A stretch of DNA of 64,000 nt from Acidobacteriaceae bacterium KBS 83 (GTDB lineage Bacteria > Acidobacteriota > Terriglobia > Terriglobales > Acidobacteriaceae): assembly GCA_000381585.1 (NCBI GenBank), contig KB906736.1:124001-188000 (forward strand). The letters are read 5' to 3'. The position numbers and the translations under genes are program-made. Positions 53,677 through 63,426 of this stretch are shown here, piece after piece; position 1 is the stretch's first letter, and the number at the start of each line of letters is the position of its first letter. The notes beneath the pieces were generated by a model that did not search any database, was not told the origin of the DNA, and saw only the letters and a list, made by a program, of their open reading frames with translations.

Positions 53677-56600
53677 ATGCTCAAGCTCAAGAAGATCCAG
53701 ATCCTCGGTTTCAAGTCTTTCTGCGACCGCACCGAGCTTACCCTGCCCGGCCAGGGAATGGCGGCCGTCGTCGGCCCCAACGGTTGCGGCAAATCCAACA
53801 TCCTCGACGCCGTCAGCTGGGTACTTGGCGAACAGTCCGCGCGTACACTGCGCGGCACCAAGATGGAAGACGTGATCTTCGCCGGCACGCGCGATCGCAA
53901 GGCCCTCGGCATGGCCGAGGTCTCCCTCACCCTCATCGATCCCGATGCTTATGGCGAAGGTCCGCTTGCGACCGAGTTGCAACCGAATGAAGTCGCGCTG
54001 GACAGCGACGGCGATGGGATCGTCGCCGCAAACGGCGACTGGGATGAGGCCGCGCACCGCCATGCGCGCTCCGCCGAAACAGAAGAAATCATCGCGGAGG
54101 CCCAGCCCGGCACTGTCATCGAGGGCGAAGAAGGCGAAGTCGTTCCGTCCGGAGAAACTGAAGCGTCTGCGCAGGAAAGCGCACCGCAGAATGGCTCCGT
54201 TGCCGTCGCAGCGCCGAATACCGTCGTCCTGAAGATCCGCCGCCGCAAATTCCAGCGCACGCCCGCGCGTTCCGGGGAGATCATCGTGACTCGCCGCCTC
54301 TTCCGCTCCGGCGACAGCGAATATCTGCTCAACGGCAAGCTATGTCGCTTACGCGACATCCAGGACATTTTCATGGGCACGGGGCTCGGCCCCGAGAGCT
54401 ACGCCATCATCGAGCAGGAGCGCATCGGCCAGCTCCTTAGTTCCAAGCCGCACGATCGCCGCGCCATCATCGAAGAGGCCGCCGGCATCACCCGCTTCAA
54501 GACCAAGAAGCGTCTTGCCGAGCTGCGCCTCGAGTCTGCAAAACAGAACCTAGCCCGCGTCAACGACATCTTCGAAGAAGTCACGCGGCAGATGAACTCA
54601 CTCAAGCGCCAGGCTGCCAAAGCCGAGCGCTACGTCGCCGTCCGCGACGAGCTTCGCACCCGCCTGCGTGTCGTCCTGGCCAGCCGTCTCCATCAGATGG
54701 ACTCAACCAGCGTCACGCTCCACGAGCAGATCGCCTCCCTGACATCGCAAATCGATGCCTCCGCCGCGCACGTGGAATCACTCGACGCTGAACACGCAGC
54801 CGCAGTCGCGCGCGGCTACGAGCTCGACGCCAGCGCGAAGGATGCCAGCGCTCGCGCCAGCCAGGCCGCCATCGATCTCGAACGCGCCAGCGCCCGCCAG
54901 CACGCCAATGAGGAACGTATCGCCGACCTCGCTTCCCGCTCCGCCGCGGGAACCGCCGAGCTCGAGCAGGCGCGCCAGCAGATGGACGGTCTCACCACGG
55001 AGCGCGAGCAGCACCGCAGCTTCCTCGAAACCGCCGCTGCCGAAGCGGCGCGTTTCCGCCAGCAGGCCGAGGCCCTCCAGCAGCAGGCGCGCGAAGCTGC
55101 CCAGACCGTCTCCCATGCCGAGCAGCGCCTCGAGGCCGAACGTCGCCGCGGATTACAACTTCTCTCGGAAGCCGCCAACGCCCGCAATCAGGCCTCCCAG
55201 GCAGAGGAGGCAGTCGGCGCGCTTGAACGCGAGGCCGAGCGCCTCGCCGGTGAGATGGACGCCGCACGCCGCGATCTTGAAACCCTCGGCGCCGAACGCG
55301 GCCAGGCATCCCTCCAATTCGAATCCGTCACCGAGACTCTGGCTCGCCTTGAACGCGAGATTCTCAATCTGCGCTCAGAGATCGAGCAGACCCGCGCCGA
55401 CGAGACCGAGACCCGCCGCCGTGGCGATGCGCTGCGCGCCGAGCACGCTACGCTTACCGGTCGCCGCAATTCCCTTGAAGGCCTCATCCGCGAACACAGC
55501 TACTCGACTGACACCGTCCGCAAACTCTTCCGCACCAACGGTCATACCGCCGGCCTTTCGGCCGTGGGCACGCTCGCCGACTTCCTCGAAGTCGATGGCC
55601 AATACGAAACCGTCGTTGACGAATATCTCCGCGACGAGCTCAATTACATCGTCGTCAAAAGCTGGGATGCCGCCGACGAAGGCATGCGCCTGCTCAAGAG
55701 CGACGTCGACGGTCGCGCCACCTTCCTCGTCCATCCCCACGACGCCCAGGCCAAGTTCTCATTCGATCCCACCGAGCCCACCGGCACGCAGACCAGCCGC
55801 GAAGGTATCGTGCGCCTGAAGGATTGCATCCGCGTGCTCGATGGCTTCGGCACATCGCTTGAGGCCATTCTGCCCAAGCTGCGCGAAGGCTATGTCACGC
55901 CCGACACCGGAATCGCACGCTCGCTCGCACTTGAAAATCCGCAGGCCTTCTTTCTCGCGCCCTCCGGTGAGTGCTTCCACAATGTAACCGTCACCGGTGG
56001 CAAGCCGCGCGCCGAAGGCCCGCTCGCCATCAAGCGTGAGCTGCGCGAGACGCAGCAGAAGCTCGACGCGCTCGACGCCGAACTAGCTCAGGCGGAGACG
56101 CACGCAGCCACCCTTGGGCGCACCCTTGCCGAAAAAACTCGCCTGCTCGAAGCCAAAAGTGAAGATCGCCGCGCCGCCGAACGCGACAGCGCGAACCAGG
56201 GCGCCGCTCTGCGCCAGATGGAATCGGAAGCCAAGCGCCTCGAGCGCCGCCTGCAGGACTGGTCGCTCGACAGCGAACGCAATCGTGATCAACGCAACCA
56301 GCGCACTGCGCTGATGGAGCGTAAACGCGAAGACGTGGCCCGTCTCGAAGCTGAGCACGCCATCGCAGAAGCGCAGCAGCGCGAACTCGAATCCGCACTC
56401 GCCGGCCATCGCGAAACACGCGAGACCGCACAGCAGGCATCCTCGCATGCCGTCGCCGAGCTTGCCGGTCTCGAAGAGCGCAAGCGCGGTGCAGAGGCCT
56501 CCTTCGCCCGCATCGATCGGATGTACGCCGATCTCGGCCGTCGCGTCGTCCAGCTCGAACAGCAACTCGCCGCAGCAGCAGCGGAACAGGCGCAGCGCAC

Positions 56601-57597
56601 GGATGAGAACGCAGCACTCTCCGCCCTGCAGCAGCAGCTTGCCGAAATTCGCGAGCAGGCCATTGCCGAAACCGCGCGCTGGACCGAAGAAGCGCGCCTG
56701 CTGCGCATAACGCTTCTGGTAAGCGAGCAGCAGCTGAAGGCACTCCGCGCTGAAACAGATACGTTGCGTGAGAACCGGAGCAGTCACGCCGCGCAGGCCG
56801 CCAAGCTCGCCGCGGACCTCGAGCACCTCGAAGCCACCTGCGTCAGCGACCTTGGCGTTGAAGCCGGTGAACTCCGCGCACAAGAGGACATCGCGCGTCT
56901 CGAAGACGGAGCCCTCGCCACCGAAGACGAAGCCTGCCGCGGTCTGAAGAGCCGGCTCGAAGCCATGGGTCCAGTCAACATGATGGCCCTCGATGAATAC
57001 AAAGAGGCGGCGGAGCGTCACAGCTTCCTTGAAACGCAGCGCACGGACCTGCTCGACTCCATCGAGAACACACAGGCCACCATTAAAGAAATCGACACCA
57101 TCTCGCGCACAAAATTCGATGAGGCTTTCGCGCGCATCAACGAAAACTTCTCCGTCACCTTCACCCGCCTTTTCAACGGTGGCCAGGCCTTCATGCGCCT
57201 TACCGACGAAGAGAACGTTGCGGAGAGCGGCATAGACATCGTTGCCTCACCCCCGGGCAAGAAGCTCCAGAACGTGCTTTTGCTCTCCGGCGGCGAAAAG
57301 GCCCTCACGGCACTCTCGCTGCTGGTCGGCATCTTCCTCTACCAACCCAGCCCCTTCTGCGTGCTGGATGAGGTCGACGCCCCGCTCGACGAAACAAACG
57401 TCGGCCGACTCGCCGACATGCTCAAAGGCATGGCAAAGGAGACCCAGTTCGTCCTCGTCACCCACTCCAAGCGCATGATGACCGCCATGGATCTCATCTA
57501 CGGCGTCACCATGCAGGAGCCGGGCGTGTCGAAGCTCGTCTCCGTACACATGAGCCATCACGCGCACGGCCGCGCAGATCACCGCGCCACTGCCTAA
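53677..57597 (+). CDS. smc: Chromosome segregation ATPase SMC
   Basis: A 1306-residue SMC. Walker A is GPNGCGKSN (about 33-41). The head continues with VTRRLFRSGDSEYLLNGKLCRLRDIQDIF and the QERIG/EEAAGI segment. Long Ala/Glu/Arg-rich coiled coils flank the hinge (about 520-650, TAGLSAVGTLADFLEVDGQYETVVDEYL). The C-terminal head carries LLSGGEKALTALSLL (signature) and FCVLDEVDAPLDETN (Walker B). It organises and separates the chromosome as a dimer with ScpA/ScpB. Unusual: an acidic insertion of about 95 residues sits in the N-terminal head (see findings). ATG 53677 has AAGGG 8 nt upstream. Confidence 0.95.
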   Translation: MLKLKKIQILGFKSFCDRTELTLPGQGMAAVVGPNGCGKSNILDAVSWVLGEQSARTLRGTKMEDVIFAGTRDRKALGMAEVSLTLIDPDAYGEGPLATELQPNEVALDSDGDGIVAANGDWDEAAHRHARSAETEEIIAEAQPGTVIEGEEGEVVPSGETEASAQESAPQNGSVAVAAPNTVVLKIRRRKFQRTPARSGEIIVTRRLFRSGDSEYLLNGKLCRLRDIQDIFMGTGLGPESYAIIEQERIGQLLSSKPHDRRAIIEEAAGITRFKTKKRLAELRLESAKQNLARVNDIFEEVTRQMNSLKRQAAKAERYVAVRDELRTRLRVVLASRLHQMDSTSVTLHEQIASLTSQIDASAAHVESLDAEHAAAVARGYELDASAKDASARASQAAIDLERASARQHANEERIADLASRSAAGTAELEQARQQMDGLTTEREQHRSFLETAAAEAARFRQQAEALQQQAREAAQTVSHAEQRLEAERRRGLQLLSEAANARNQASQAEEAVGALEREAERLAGEMDAARRDLETLGAERGQASLQFESVTETLARLEREILNLRSEIEQTRADETETRRRGDALRAEHATLTGRRNSLEGLIREHSYSTDTVRKLFRTNGHTAGLSAVGTLADFLEVDGQYETVVDEYLRDELNYIVVKSWDAADEGMRLLKSDVDGRATFLVHPHDAQAKFSFDPTEPTGTQTSREGIVRLKDCIRVLDGFGTSLEAILPKLREGYVTPDTGIARSLALENPQAFFLAPSGECFHNVTVTGGKPRAEGPLAIKRELRETQQKLDALDAELAQAETHAATLGRTLAEKTRLLEAKSEDRRAAERDSANQGAALRQMESEAKRLERRLQDWSLDSERNRDQRNQRTALMERKREDVARLEAEHAIAEAQQRELESALAGHRETRETAQQASSHAVAELAGLEERKRGAEASFARIDRMYADLGRRVVQLEQQLAAAAAEQAQRTDENAALSALQQQLAEIREQAIAETARWTEEARLLRITLLVSEQQLKALRAETDTLRENRSSHAAQAAKLAADLEHLEATCVSDLGVEAGELRAQEDIARLEDGALATEDEACRGLKSRLEAMGPVNMMALDEYKEAAERHSFLETQRTDLLDSIENTQATIKEIDTISRTKFDEAFARINENFSVTFTRLFNGGQAFMRLTDEENVAESGIDIVASPPGKKLQNVLLLSGGEKALTALSLLVGIFLYQPSPFCVLDEVDAPLDETNVGRLADMLKGMAKETQFVLVTHSKRMMTAMDLIYGVTMQEPGVSKLVSVHMSHHAHGRADHRATA

Positions 57598-57792
57598 CCA
57601 GCTATCTGCTGATGGCTTCGATTGACGCGTTCGCTATGAAGCGTGCCCTTTCATTTCGCATCGGAAACTGCGGCCGAAATCACGATCCGCCATCTCACTT
57701 GGAGTCGAGGTCGTGGTCGACCATTGCATCGGAATAAAATCGCTCTCAGGTCGCTGCGACTGGAATCCGCTCCACCACGCGTGCCTCTGCCA

Positions 57793-60549
57793 TTACTCAT
57801 AGCGCAACGCGACAATGGGGTCGATCTTCGTGGCACGTCGCGCCGGAAAATACGCTGCGATCACAGTAACTGCCGCGATCATGGCCACCGCCGCCATCAG
57901 CGTAATCACATCCCACGGACCGACCCCGAACAGTCCCGCCCGTACCGCCTGGCACGCTGCCAGCATAGCCGGCACACCCACCGCGATCCCCAGGCCGAGC
58001 AGCACAAGCGACTCCCGCAACACCATCCACAGGACATCCAGTGCCGGCGCACCCAACGCAATGCGCACGCCGATCTCGCTCGTCCGCCGCACCACGCTGT
58101 AAGTCATCACTCCATAAAGCCCAAGGCACGAAAGTGCCAACGCCAGCAGCGCGAAGAAGATTGAGAGCTGCGAGACCAGCTTCTGCGTATCGATCAGCCC
58201 CTCTGTTTGTTCGCTGATCGTCTTCGTTTGGAGCACTGGTAGGTTGCCATCGATCTCCGCAAACGCAGCCCGCACCTGCCCGATCAGACTTGCCGGATCG
58301 CCGGCGCTCTGCACCTGCAGCCAATACGCGTATTGGTCATCTTCAGTCAGTTGGGTCACAGGCAAATACGCCATCGGCTCCGGCTTTGTGGCTGATGCCC
58401 TGAATCGTGAGTCCCGCACGATCCCGACAATCTGCCATGTACCCTTCACGCCAGGATCGGCAACCGTGAAGCTGTGACCGATCGCATCGCCGTGCGGAAA
58501 ATACAGCGTCGCCAGCGTCTGGTTCACGACTACGGCCTTCAGGGATGTCGCCGTATCATCTGCGTTGATAGTACGTCCCCGCAGCAATGGAATTCCCAGG
58601 GTCTCGAAATAACCTGCGCTCACGCGGTTCAAATACGTGCTCACGTCTTCATTGGGAGTAATCGGCCGGCCAAGGATCGTGATGGGTGAACCCCAGTTGC
58701 CCCGCGCAATTGGCAGCTGGCCGGACAGCGCGGCGGACCGCACTCCCGGAAGAGCCTGCACGCGCGTAAGGATCCTCTCGTAGAGCCCATTGAGTTGTTG
58801 CGGCTTGTAGCCGGCAAACCTCGGGTTCGTATTCACCAGCAGAAGATTCGTCCGATTGAATCCAAGGTCCTGGCTGCGCAGATTGTGCAGCGTCCGTACA
58901 AACAGGCCCGCCACCGCCAGCAACACCAGCGAGAACATTACCTGCCCCACCACCAGCGCTTTCGGCAGTAGCCTTGCGGACCGGCCGCCGCCGCTTCCCG
59001 CCGTCCGCGCTGTCGCATTCAGGGCGCCCGAGGCACTCATACGCGAGACGTGCATCGCCGGCGCGATCGTAAAAAGAATGCCCGTCAGCAGACAGATCAC
59101 GGAAGTGAAGCCCAACACATGCAGGTCCGGAATCGCGCTCAACGCCGTATGCGCTTCCTTGCCGACGACGAAATTGATCAGACCCCGAGTTCCAAGAAAC
59201 GCCAGCAGCAAACCGAGTGCGCCACCGCTGAACGCCAGCAGCATCGTCTCCGTCAGAACCTGGCGAACGATTCTGGTCCGGCTCGAACCCAGCGCAAGCC
59301 GCGTCGTAAATTCGCGCTCGCGCGAAGCCGCCTTTGCCAGCAGAAAATTCGTCAGGTTCGCGCACGCAATCAACAGCACCAGCACCACCACGCCCATCAG
59401 GACCGCAAGCGGCGCCTCATAATCCGCGCGAAGATGCGATATCCCCGCGCCAATCGGCACTAACGGCACAAAGCTCGCGGCAATCTCCTGCCGGCGTCGC
59501 TCTGGTAACTGCGTTCCTTCCCGGCTCGTCATGAATTGCTGAAGCTGCGTCGTCGTCCATGCCTGCGCCCGCGCCGCGCTCACGCCCGCATTGCGTCGCG
59601 CGATCATGTGCAGCCAGTACATTCCACCCGCATCGAGGAGTGTGCCCTGCTGCTGCTGCATCACCGCTTGCTGCATCGTGATCGGCAGCCACATGTCCGG
59701 CATCTCTTCATTCAGTTCCACGCCATAGAAGCTCGGCGGCATCACCCCGACGACGGTAAACAGCGTCCCATTGATCGTCAGCGTCCCGCCAATCACCGCG
59801 GGATCGGCAGACAGCTCCTGCTGCCAATAGCGATGGCTGATTACGGCGACCGCATTGCGGCCGGGGGCATCGGTATCGTTCGTGCTGATGACTCTGCCCC
59901 AAAATGCTTCCACGCCAAGGATGTCAAAGAACGTACCGGACACGAGATGGCTGACCGCCTGCGTCGCTGCGCCTCTCTCCCCCGCGCCTCGCCGCACACT
60001 CACCGGTGTAGGAAAGCTGCCAAAGGCAGCCACGCTTTCGAACGGCGAATGCTCTCGCTCAATCCCTTTGTAGAAGTCGTACGTAAACATATCTACGGGC
60101 CCTGAATTCACGGAGCCAAGAGTGCCTCCGCCTATCGATCTGCCGAATGAAACCAGCTGCTCTGGTCTGTGAACCGGCAATGACTTCAGCAGCAGATCGT
60201 TGATCAGCGTAAAGATCGCCGTATTCGCGCCGATGCCTAGAGCGAGCGACAGAATCGCGACCAGCGAAAACCCCGGCGACTTCAAGAGCTGCCGTATCCC
60301 GAAACGCACATCCTGCACCAGCGACTCAGCGGTCGCCTCCCAGCCAGACGACCACACTCTGTGCCTCACCACCGCGGCACTCCCCACTTCCGCGCGCGCC
60401 GCCCGTGTCGCGGACTCGCGAGGTATGCCGCGCCGTACTTTCTCCTCGACAGAGGCCTCGACATACCCCTGCAGCTCTTCCTCAATCTCGCGGTTGCGAT
60501 CCTCTTTATGCAAAAGCGCCTTGATTCCGCTCAATAAACCGCGCAGCAT
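57793..60549 (-). CDS. ADOP-type ABC transporter permease (MacB/FtsX duplicated)
   Basis: A 918-residue permease of the acidobacterial duplicated orphan permease family. The N-terminal cytoplasmic leader (REIEEELQGYVEASVEEKVRRGIPRESATRAARAEVGS) is family-specific. Then MacB_PCD (about 95-360, SLALGIGANTAIFTLINDLLLKSLP), FtsX (about 385-505), a second MacB_PCD and a C-terminal FtsX ending KIDPIVALRYE. No partner ATPase is encoded nearby, as usual for ADOP genes. Expression is probably controlled by the two palindromes at 60568-60616. GGAGG precedes the ATG. Substrate unknown. Confidence 0.94.
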   Translation of the reverse strand: MLRGLLSGIKALLHKEDRNREIEEELQGYVEASVEEKVRRGIPRESATRAARAEVGSAAVVRHRVWSSGWEATAESLVQDVRFGIRQLLKSPGFSLVAILSLALGIGANTAIFTLINDLLLKSLPVHRPEQLVSFGRSIGGGTLGSVNSGPVDMFTYDFYKGIEREHSPFESVAAFGSFPTPVSVRRGAGERGAATQAVSHLVSGTFFDILGVEAFWGRVISTNDTDAPGRNAVAVISHRYWQQELSADPAVIGGTLTINGTLFTVVGVMPPSFYGVELNEEMPDMWLPITMQQAVMQQQQGTLLDAGGMYWLHMIARRNAGVSAARAQAWTTTQLQQFMTSREGTQLPERRRQEIAASFVPLVPIGAGISHLRADYEAPLAVLMGVVVLVLLIACANLTNFLLAKAASREREFTTRLALGSSRTRIVRQVLTETMLLAFSGGALGLLLAFLGTRGLINFVVGKEAHTALSAIPDLHVLGFTSVICLLTGILFTIAPAMHVSRMSASGALNATARTAGSGGGRSARLLPKALVVGQVMFSLVLLAVAGLFVRTLHNLRSQDLGFNRTNLLLVNTNPRFAGYKPQQLNGLYERILTRVQALPGVRSAALSGQLPIARGNWGSPITILGRPITPNEDVSTYLNRVSAGYFETLGIPLLRGRTINADDTATSLKAVVVNQTLATLYFPHGDAIGHSFTVADPGVKGTWQIVGIVRDSRFRASATKPEPMAYLPVTQLTEDDQYAYWLQVQSAGDPASLIGQVRAAFAEIDGNLPVLQTKTISEQTEGLIDTQKLVSQLSIFFALLALALSCLGLYGVMTYSVVRRTSEIGVRIALGAPALDVLWMVLRESLVLLGLGIAVGVPAMLAACQAVRAGLFGVGPWDVITLMAAVAMIAAVTVIAAYFPARRATKIDPIVALRYE

Positions 60550-60567
60550 GCGCCCCTCCGGCCATCT

Positions 60568-60586
60568 CCTCTTGATTGTCTAGAGG
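60568..60586 (-). promoter_or_regulatory. Proximal palindromic site upstream of the ADOP permease
   Basis: CCTCTTGATTGTCTAGAGG on the plus strand: arms CCTCT(T/A) and AGAGG around ATTGTC, with one mismatch relative to the distal site. 19 bp before the permease start. Same strand, same sequence and exactly 30 bp from the second site. Confidence 0.6.
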
Positions 60587-60597
60587 TACCTCGCCCT

Positions 60598-60616
60598 CCT
60601 CTTGATTGTCAAGAGG
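60598..60616 (-). promoter_or_regulatory. Distal palindromic site upstream of the ADOP permease
   Basis: CCTCTTGATTGTCAAGAGG: perfect 7-bp arms CCTCTTG/CAAGAGG around ATTGT. On the minus strand it contains TTGACA, a possible -35. It is 30 bp (about three helical turns) from the proximal site, as expected for a dimeric regulator bound cooperatively. In acidobacteria ADOP genes are often paired with PadR regulators, but none is adjacent here. Confidence 0.65.
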
Positions 60617-60767
60617 AATGAATGGAGCGCTCAATGCATGGGCCGATCGCCAACATGCAGAACACTTTCATGCGCGCAGAACGCGAGCCGCTCGCGTTGA
60701 CAAAGCCCAAACCCGCTCCGAGAATCGAACCGTAAGACATACCTTCACTCCAGGGCAACACATTCCT

Positions 60768-61664
60768 TTGCAGACACTCACTCAAACCGATCTCGCCGTC
60801 CTGCCTCTGCTCGCTCGCGGTAAGGTGCGCGACCTCTACTCCGTCGGCGAATCTCTCCTGCTCATCGCCACGGATCGCATCTCCGCCTTTGATCACGTGC
60901 TCGCCACCGGCATTCCGGGTAAGGGCAAAATCCTTACTCAGCTCTCCCTCTTCTGGTTCCAGTTGCTGCGCGATGTCGTACCCAACCACCTGATCACCGC
61001 CGACGTTGCGCAATACCCGGAAGTTCTGCGTCCCTACCGGAGCCAGCTCACCGGCCGATCGATGCTGGTCAAGCGGGCGCAGATGTTCCCCGTAGAGTGT
61101 GTCGTGCGCGGCTATCTCTCCGGCTCAGGATGGAAGGACTATCAGGCCACCGGAGCAGTCTGCGGCATCCAGCTGCCCAAAGGCCTGCGCGAGTCGGACA
61201 AGCTGCCCCAGCCGCTCTTCACTCCCGCTTCGAAGAGCCTCGGTGGCGAGCACGACGAGAACATCTCCTTCGACGAGATGGTCGCCCGGATCGGAGAGCC
61301 TGCGGCTACGAAACTGCAGGGCCTCAGCCTCGACATCTACTCCCGCGCAGCAACTTACGCGGCTCAGCGCGGAGTCATCCTCGCCGACACCAAATTCGAA
61401 TTCGGCGTCACCCCCGACGGAATCGTCCTTGCCGATGAAGTCCTCACTCCGGATTCCTCCCGTTACTGGCCGGCTGACCAGTACGCACCCGGCGGCCCAC
61501 AACCCTCCTTCGACAAGCAGTTTGTCCGCGATTACCTCGAGCAAATCCGGTGGAACAAGCAGGCTCCGGCCCCTCCATTGCCGGACGAGATCGTGGCAAA
61601 AACGCAACGCAAGTACCTGGATGCTTACCATCTGCTCACCGGACGCGAACTCGATCTTGCCTGA
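60768..61664 (+). CDS. purC: SAICAR synthase (phosphoribosylaminoimidazole-succinocarboxamide synthase)
   Basis: A 298-residue PurC. It joins CAIR and aspartate with ATP in purine synthesis. Seen: LPLLARGKVRDLYSVGESLLLIATDRISAFDHVL, FPVECVVRGYLSGSGWKDYQATG, ENISFDEM, LADTKFEFGV and LADEVLTPDSSRYWP, with SFDKQFVRDYL near the end. Length fits the long (yeast-type) form. The start is TTG at 60768, which gives QTLTQTDL, the common N-terminus; no strong ribosome site. The upstream in-frame extension overlaps the ADOP operators and is unlikely to be coding. Confidence 0.95.
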   Translation: MQTLTQTDLAVLPLLARGKVRDLYSVGESLLLIATDRISAFDHVLATGIPGKGKILTQLSLFWFQLLRDVVPNHLITADVAQYPEVLRPYRSQLTGRSMLVKRAQMFPVECVVRGYLSGSGWKDYQATGAVCGIQLPKGLRESDKLPQPLFTPASKSLGGEHDENISFDEMVARIGEPAATKLQGLSLDIYSRAATYAAQRGVILADTKFEFGVTPDGIVLADEVLTPDSSRYWPADQYAPGGPQPSFDKQFVRDYLEQIRWNKQAPAPPLPDEIVAKTQRKYLDAYHLLTGRELDLA

Positions 61665-61683
61665 GTTGCGATAGGATCGCCCC

Positions 61684-62238
61684 ATGCAGACCCTCACTCC
61701 GCTGGACTGGACGATCCTTGCTGTCCTGGTCATCTCCACGGTGATGGCGTTTGTCCATGGTTTCCTAGTCGAGGTCTGCGCCCTGGCTGGCCTGGTCGCC
61801 GGCATCGTTCTGGCGGGCCAGTATTATCTGCAGCTTGTCCCTTCGATCGGCCACTTCGTGCATGAGCAAGCCGCAGCCGCCGCAATCGCCTTCCTTTTCG
61901 TCGCATTCGGCGTTATGCTGGCCGCCGCAATACTTGGTCGGGTGCTACGCTGGATACTCCGCAGCATCGGGTTCGGCTGGGCTGACCGCGTTGCTGGGGG
62001 AGCCTTCGGTCTGCTCAAGGGATACATTCTGGTGGCATTGGGCGTCGCTGCCATGGCCGCCTTTTTTCCCCGGCAGCCATGGTTCGACCAGTCACATCTC
62101 GTGCCATACTTCTTCCCCGGGGCCCACGGAAGTGCTACTGTGCTGCCTCAGGACTTGAGCGTTAGAATTCAATCCGGATTACACTCGCTCGAGAACGTCG
62201 CCCGGCGCGAGGCATCTGGACTGGGACAGCATGACTGA
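61684..62238 (+). CDS. CvpA family membrane protein
   Basis: A 184-residue protein with four hydrophobic segments and the CvpA pattern: LDWTILAVLVISTVMAFVHGFLVEVCALAGLVAGIVLA, then AAIAFLFVAFGVMLAAAILGRVLRWILRSIGFGWADRVAGGAFGLLKGYILVALGV. The GLADRxxGxxFGxxKG-like motif is clear as WADRVAGGAFGLLKG. CvpA is needed for envelope stability or colicin V production in enterobacteria. It lies 19 bp after purC, probably in one operon. Confidence 0.92.
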   Translation: MQTLTPLDWTILAVLVISTVMAFVHGFLVEVCALAGLVAGIVLAGQYYLQLVPSIGHFVHEQAAAAAIAFLFVAFGVMLAAAILGRVLRWILRSIGFGWADRVAGGAFGLLKGYILVALGVAAMAAFFPRQPWFDQSHLVPYFFPGAHGSATVLPQDLSVRIQSGLHSLENVARREASGLGQHD

Positions 62239-62297
62239 ACAATTGAACGAAGAGACCGGCGCTTAGATTCGGTCCGTTAGCCAAGAAAGAGGATTCT

Positions 62298-62588
62298 GTG
62301 AAACGCGAGTTGGACAACCTGGTCAGCCAGATGCACGCCGGTGGTATCACCTACGACGAAGCCATCCGTGAGTTCAAAAAGCGCTTCATTCTGGAAGTAC
62401 TTGCCGCCCATCGCGGCAATCAATGCAAGGCTGCGAAGGAGCTCGGTATGCACCGCAATACCTTGAGCCGCACTATTGCAGAACTCCACATGGATCCCGC
62501 CCAGATTCGCAATGGCCTCAAGCGTCCGCCGCGTCCCGTGCGTCCATTGCTTGAACAGCCAAAACAGGTGATGCGCCAGCAGGGCTGA
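62298..62588 (+). CDS. Fis-type helix-turn-helix DNA-binding protein
   Basis: A 96-residue protein. The C-terminal-like Fis fold is FKKRFILEVLAAHRGNQCKAAKELGMHRNTLSRTIAEL (about 26-63), with recognition helix MHRNTLSRTI; HTH_8 family. The N-terminal 25 residues (VSQMHAGGITYDEAIREF) are the short leader common in deltaproteobacterial and acidobacterial Fis-like regulators. The start is GTG at 62298 with AAAGAGGA 6 nt upstream. A basic Pro-rich tail follows. It may be a nucleoid-associated or local regulator. Confidence 0.87.
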   Translation: MKRELDNLVSQMHAGGITYDEAIREFKKRFILEVLAAHRGNQCKAAKELGMHRNTLSRTIAELHMDPAQIRNGLKRPPRPVRPLLEQPKQVMRQQG

Positions 62589-62649
62589 CCTTGCGTCAGC
62601 TATCCTGAGAGGTCGTTCGCCTATCTGATCTCAGGAGCCGCCGGCCGCT

Positions 62650-63426
62650 TTGCAGAATACTGCCATCAGACCAACCGTCCCTGCGGTCTATCGTTCGTAT
62701 GTCACTCCAAAGGGCCGTGTCGCTTGGCGCTCCGGCCTCCTCTGGGACCAGTTCGACGCCTATCTTTTCGACATCGACGGCACCCTGCTGCGCGATCCCG
62801 GCCGTGTCCACTACAACGCCTTCTCGAAAGCCTGCTACGAAGTCCTCGGCCATTCACTTTCACTCGAACCCGTCACCGTGGCGGGCTCAACGGATCCGCG
62901 CATTCTAAGGGACGCCTTCGCCGCCGCCGGCATCGCCGACGAAACCTGGCGCCCCCATCAATCCCGTCTGCTTGAAGCCATCTGCACGAACGTTGCGCGC
63001 GACGCCGCAAACATGCAGCTCACCGTCATGCCTGGTGTTGTCCCCACGCTCCGCCATCTCGCCGCGCTTGGCAAGTGGCTTGGCGTCGCTACCGGTAACC
63101 TCGAATCCATCGGCTGGCTCAAGCTTGAACGCACCGGCCTGCGCGAGCACTTCACCTTCGGCGGCTTCAGCGATGCACATGAGCAGCGCGCCGATATGAT
63201 CGCCGCGGCAGCGGCAGCAGCACGCGATGATGCCGGCGTAGATGCTTCGATCGTCGTCGTTGGTGATACACCGTTTGACATCGCAGCCGCGCGCGCCAAC
63301 CGGCTTTCTGTCATCGCGGTTGCCACGGGCCGGTCATCCTTCGATCACCTGCTCGAACACGCACCAGATATCTGCGCCGAAAACCTCGAGGCGCTGCTTG
63401 CCGCAAAATGTGAGGAGCAGCCATGA
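62650..63426 (+). CDS. HAD family hydrolase (phosphoglycolate-phosphatase-like)
   Basis: A 258-residue phosphatase. Motif I FDIDGTLLRD, motif II VATGN, and motif IV VVVGDTPFDIAAARAN match subclass IA HAD enzymes; the helical cap lies between motif I and II. It hydrolyses a small phosphorylated metabolite; the substrate is not assignable. The start is TTG 62650, giving QNTAIRP; a GTG further on is possible. The stop overlaps the start of the secretin-like gene in ATGA. Confidence 0.88.
   Translation: MQNTAIRPTVPAVYRSYVTPKGRVAWRSGLLWDQFDAYLFDIDGTLLRDPGRVHYNAFSKACYEVLGHSLSLEPVTVAGSTDPRILRDAFAAAGIADETWRPHQSRLLEAICTNVARDAANMQLTVMPGVVPTLRHLAALGKWLGVATGNLESIGWLKLERTGLREHFTFGGFSDAHEQRADMIAAAAAAARDDAGVDASIVVVGDTPFDIAAARANRLSVIAVATGRSSFDHLLEHAPDICAENLEALLAAKCEEQP

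Noticed and set aside
56083-57021. 312-codon frame on the minus strand
   Set aside because: Antisense to the smc coiled coil, which has clear homology.
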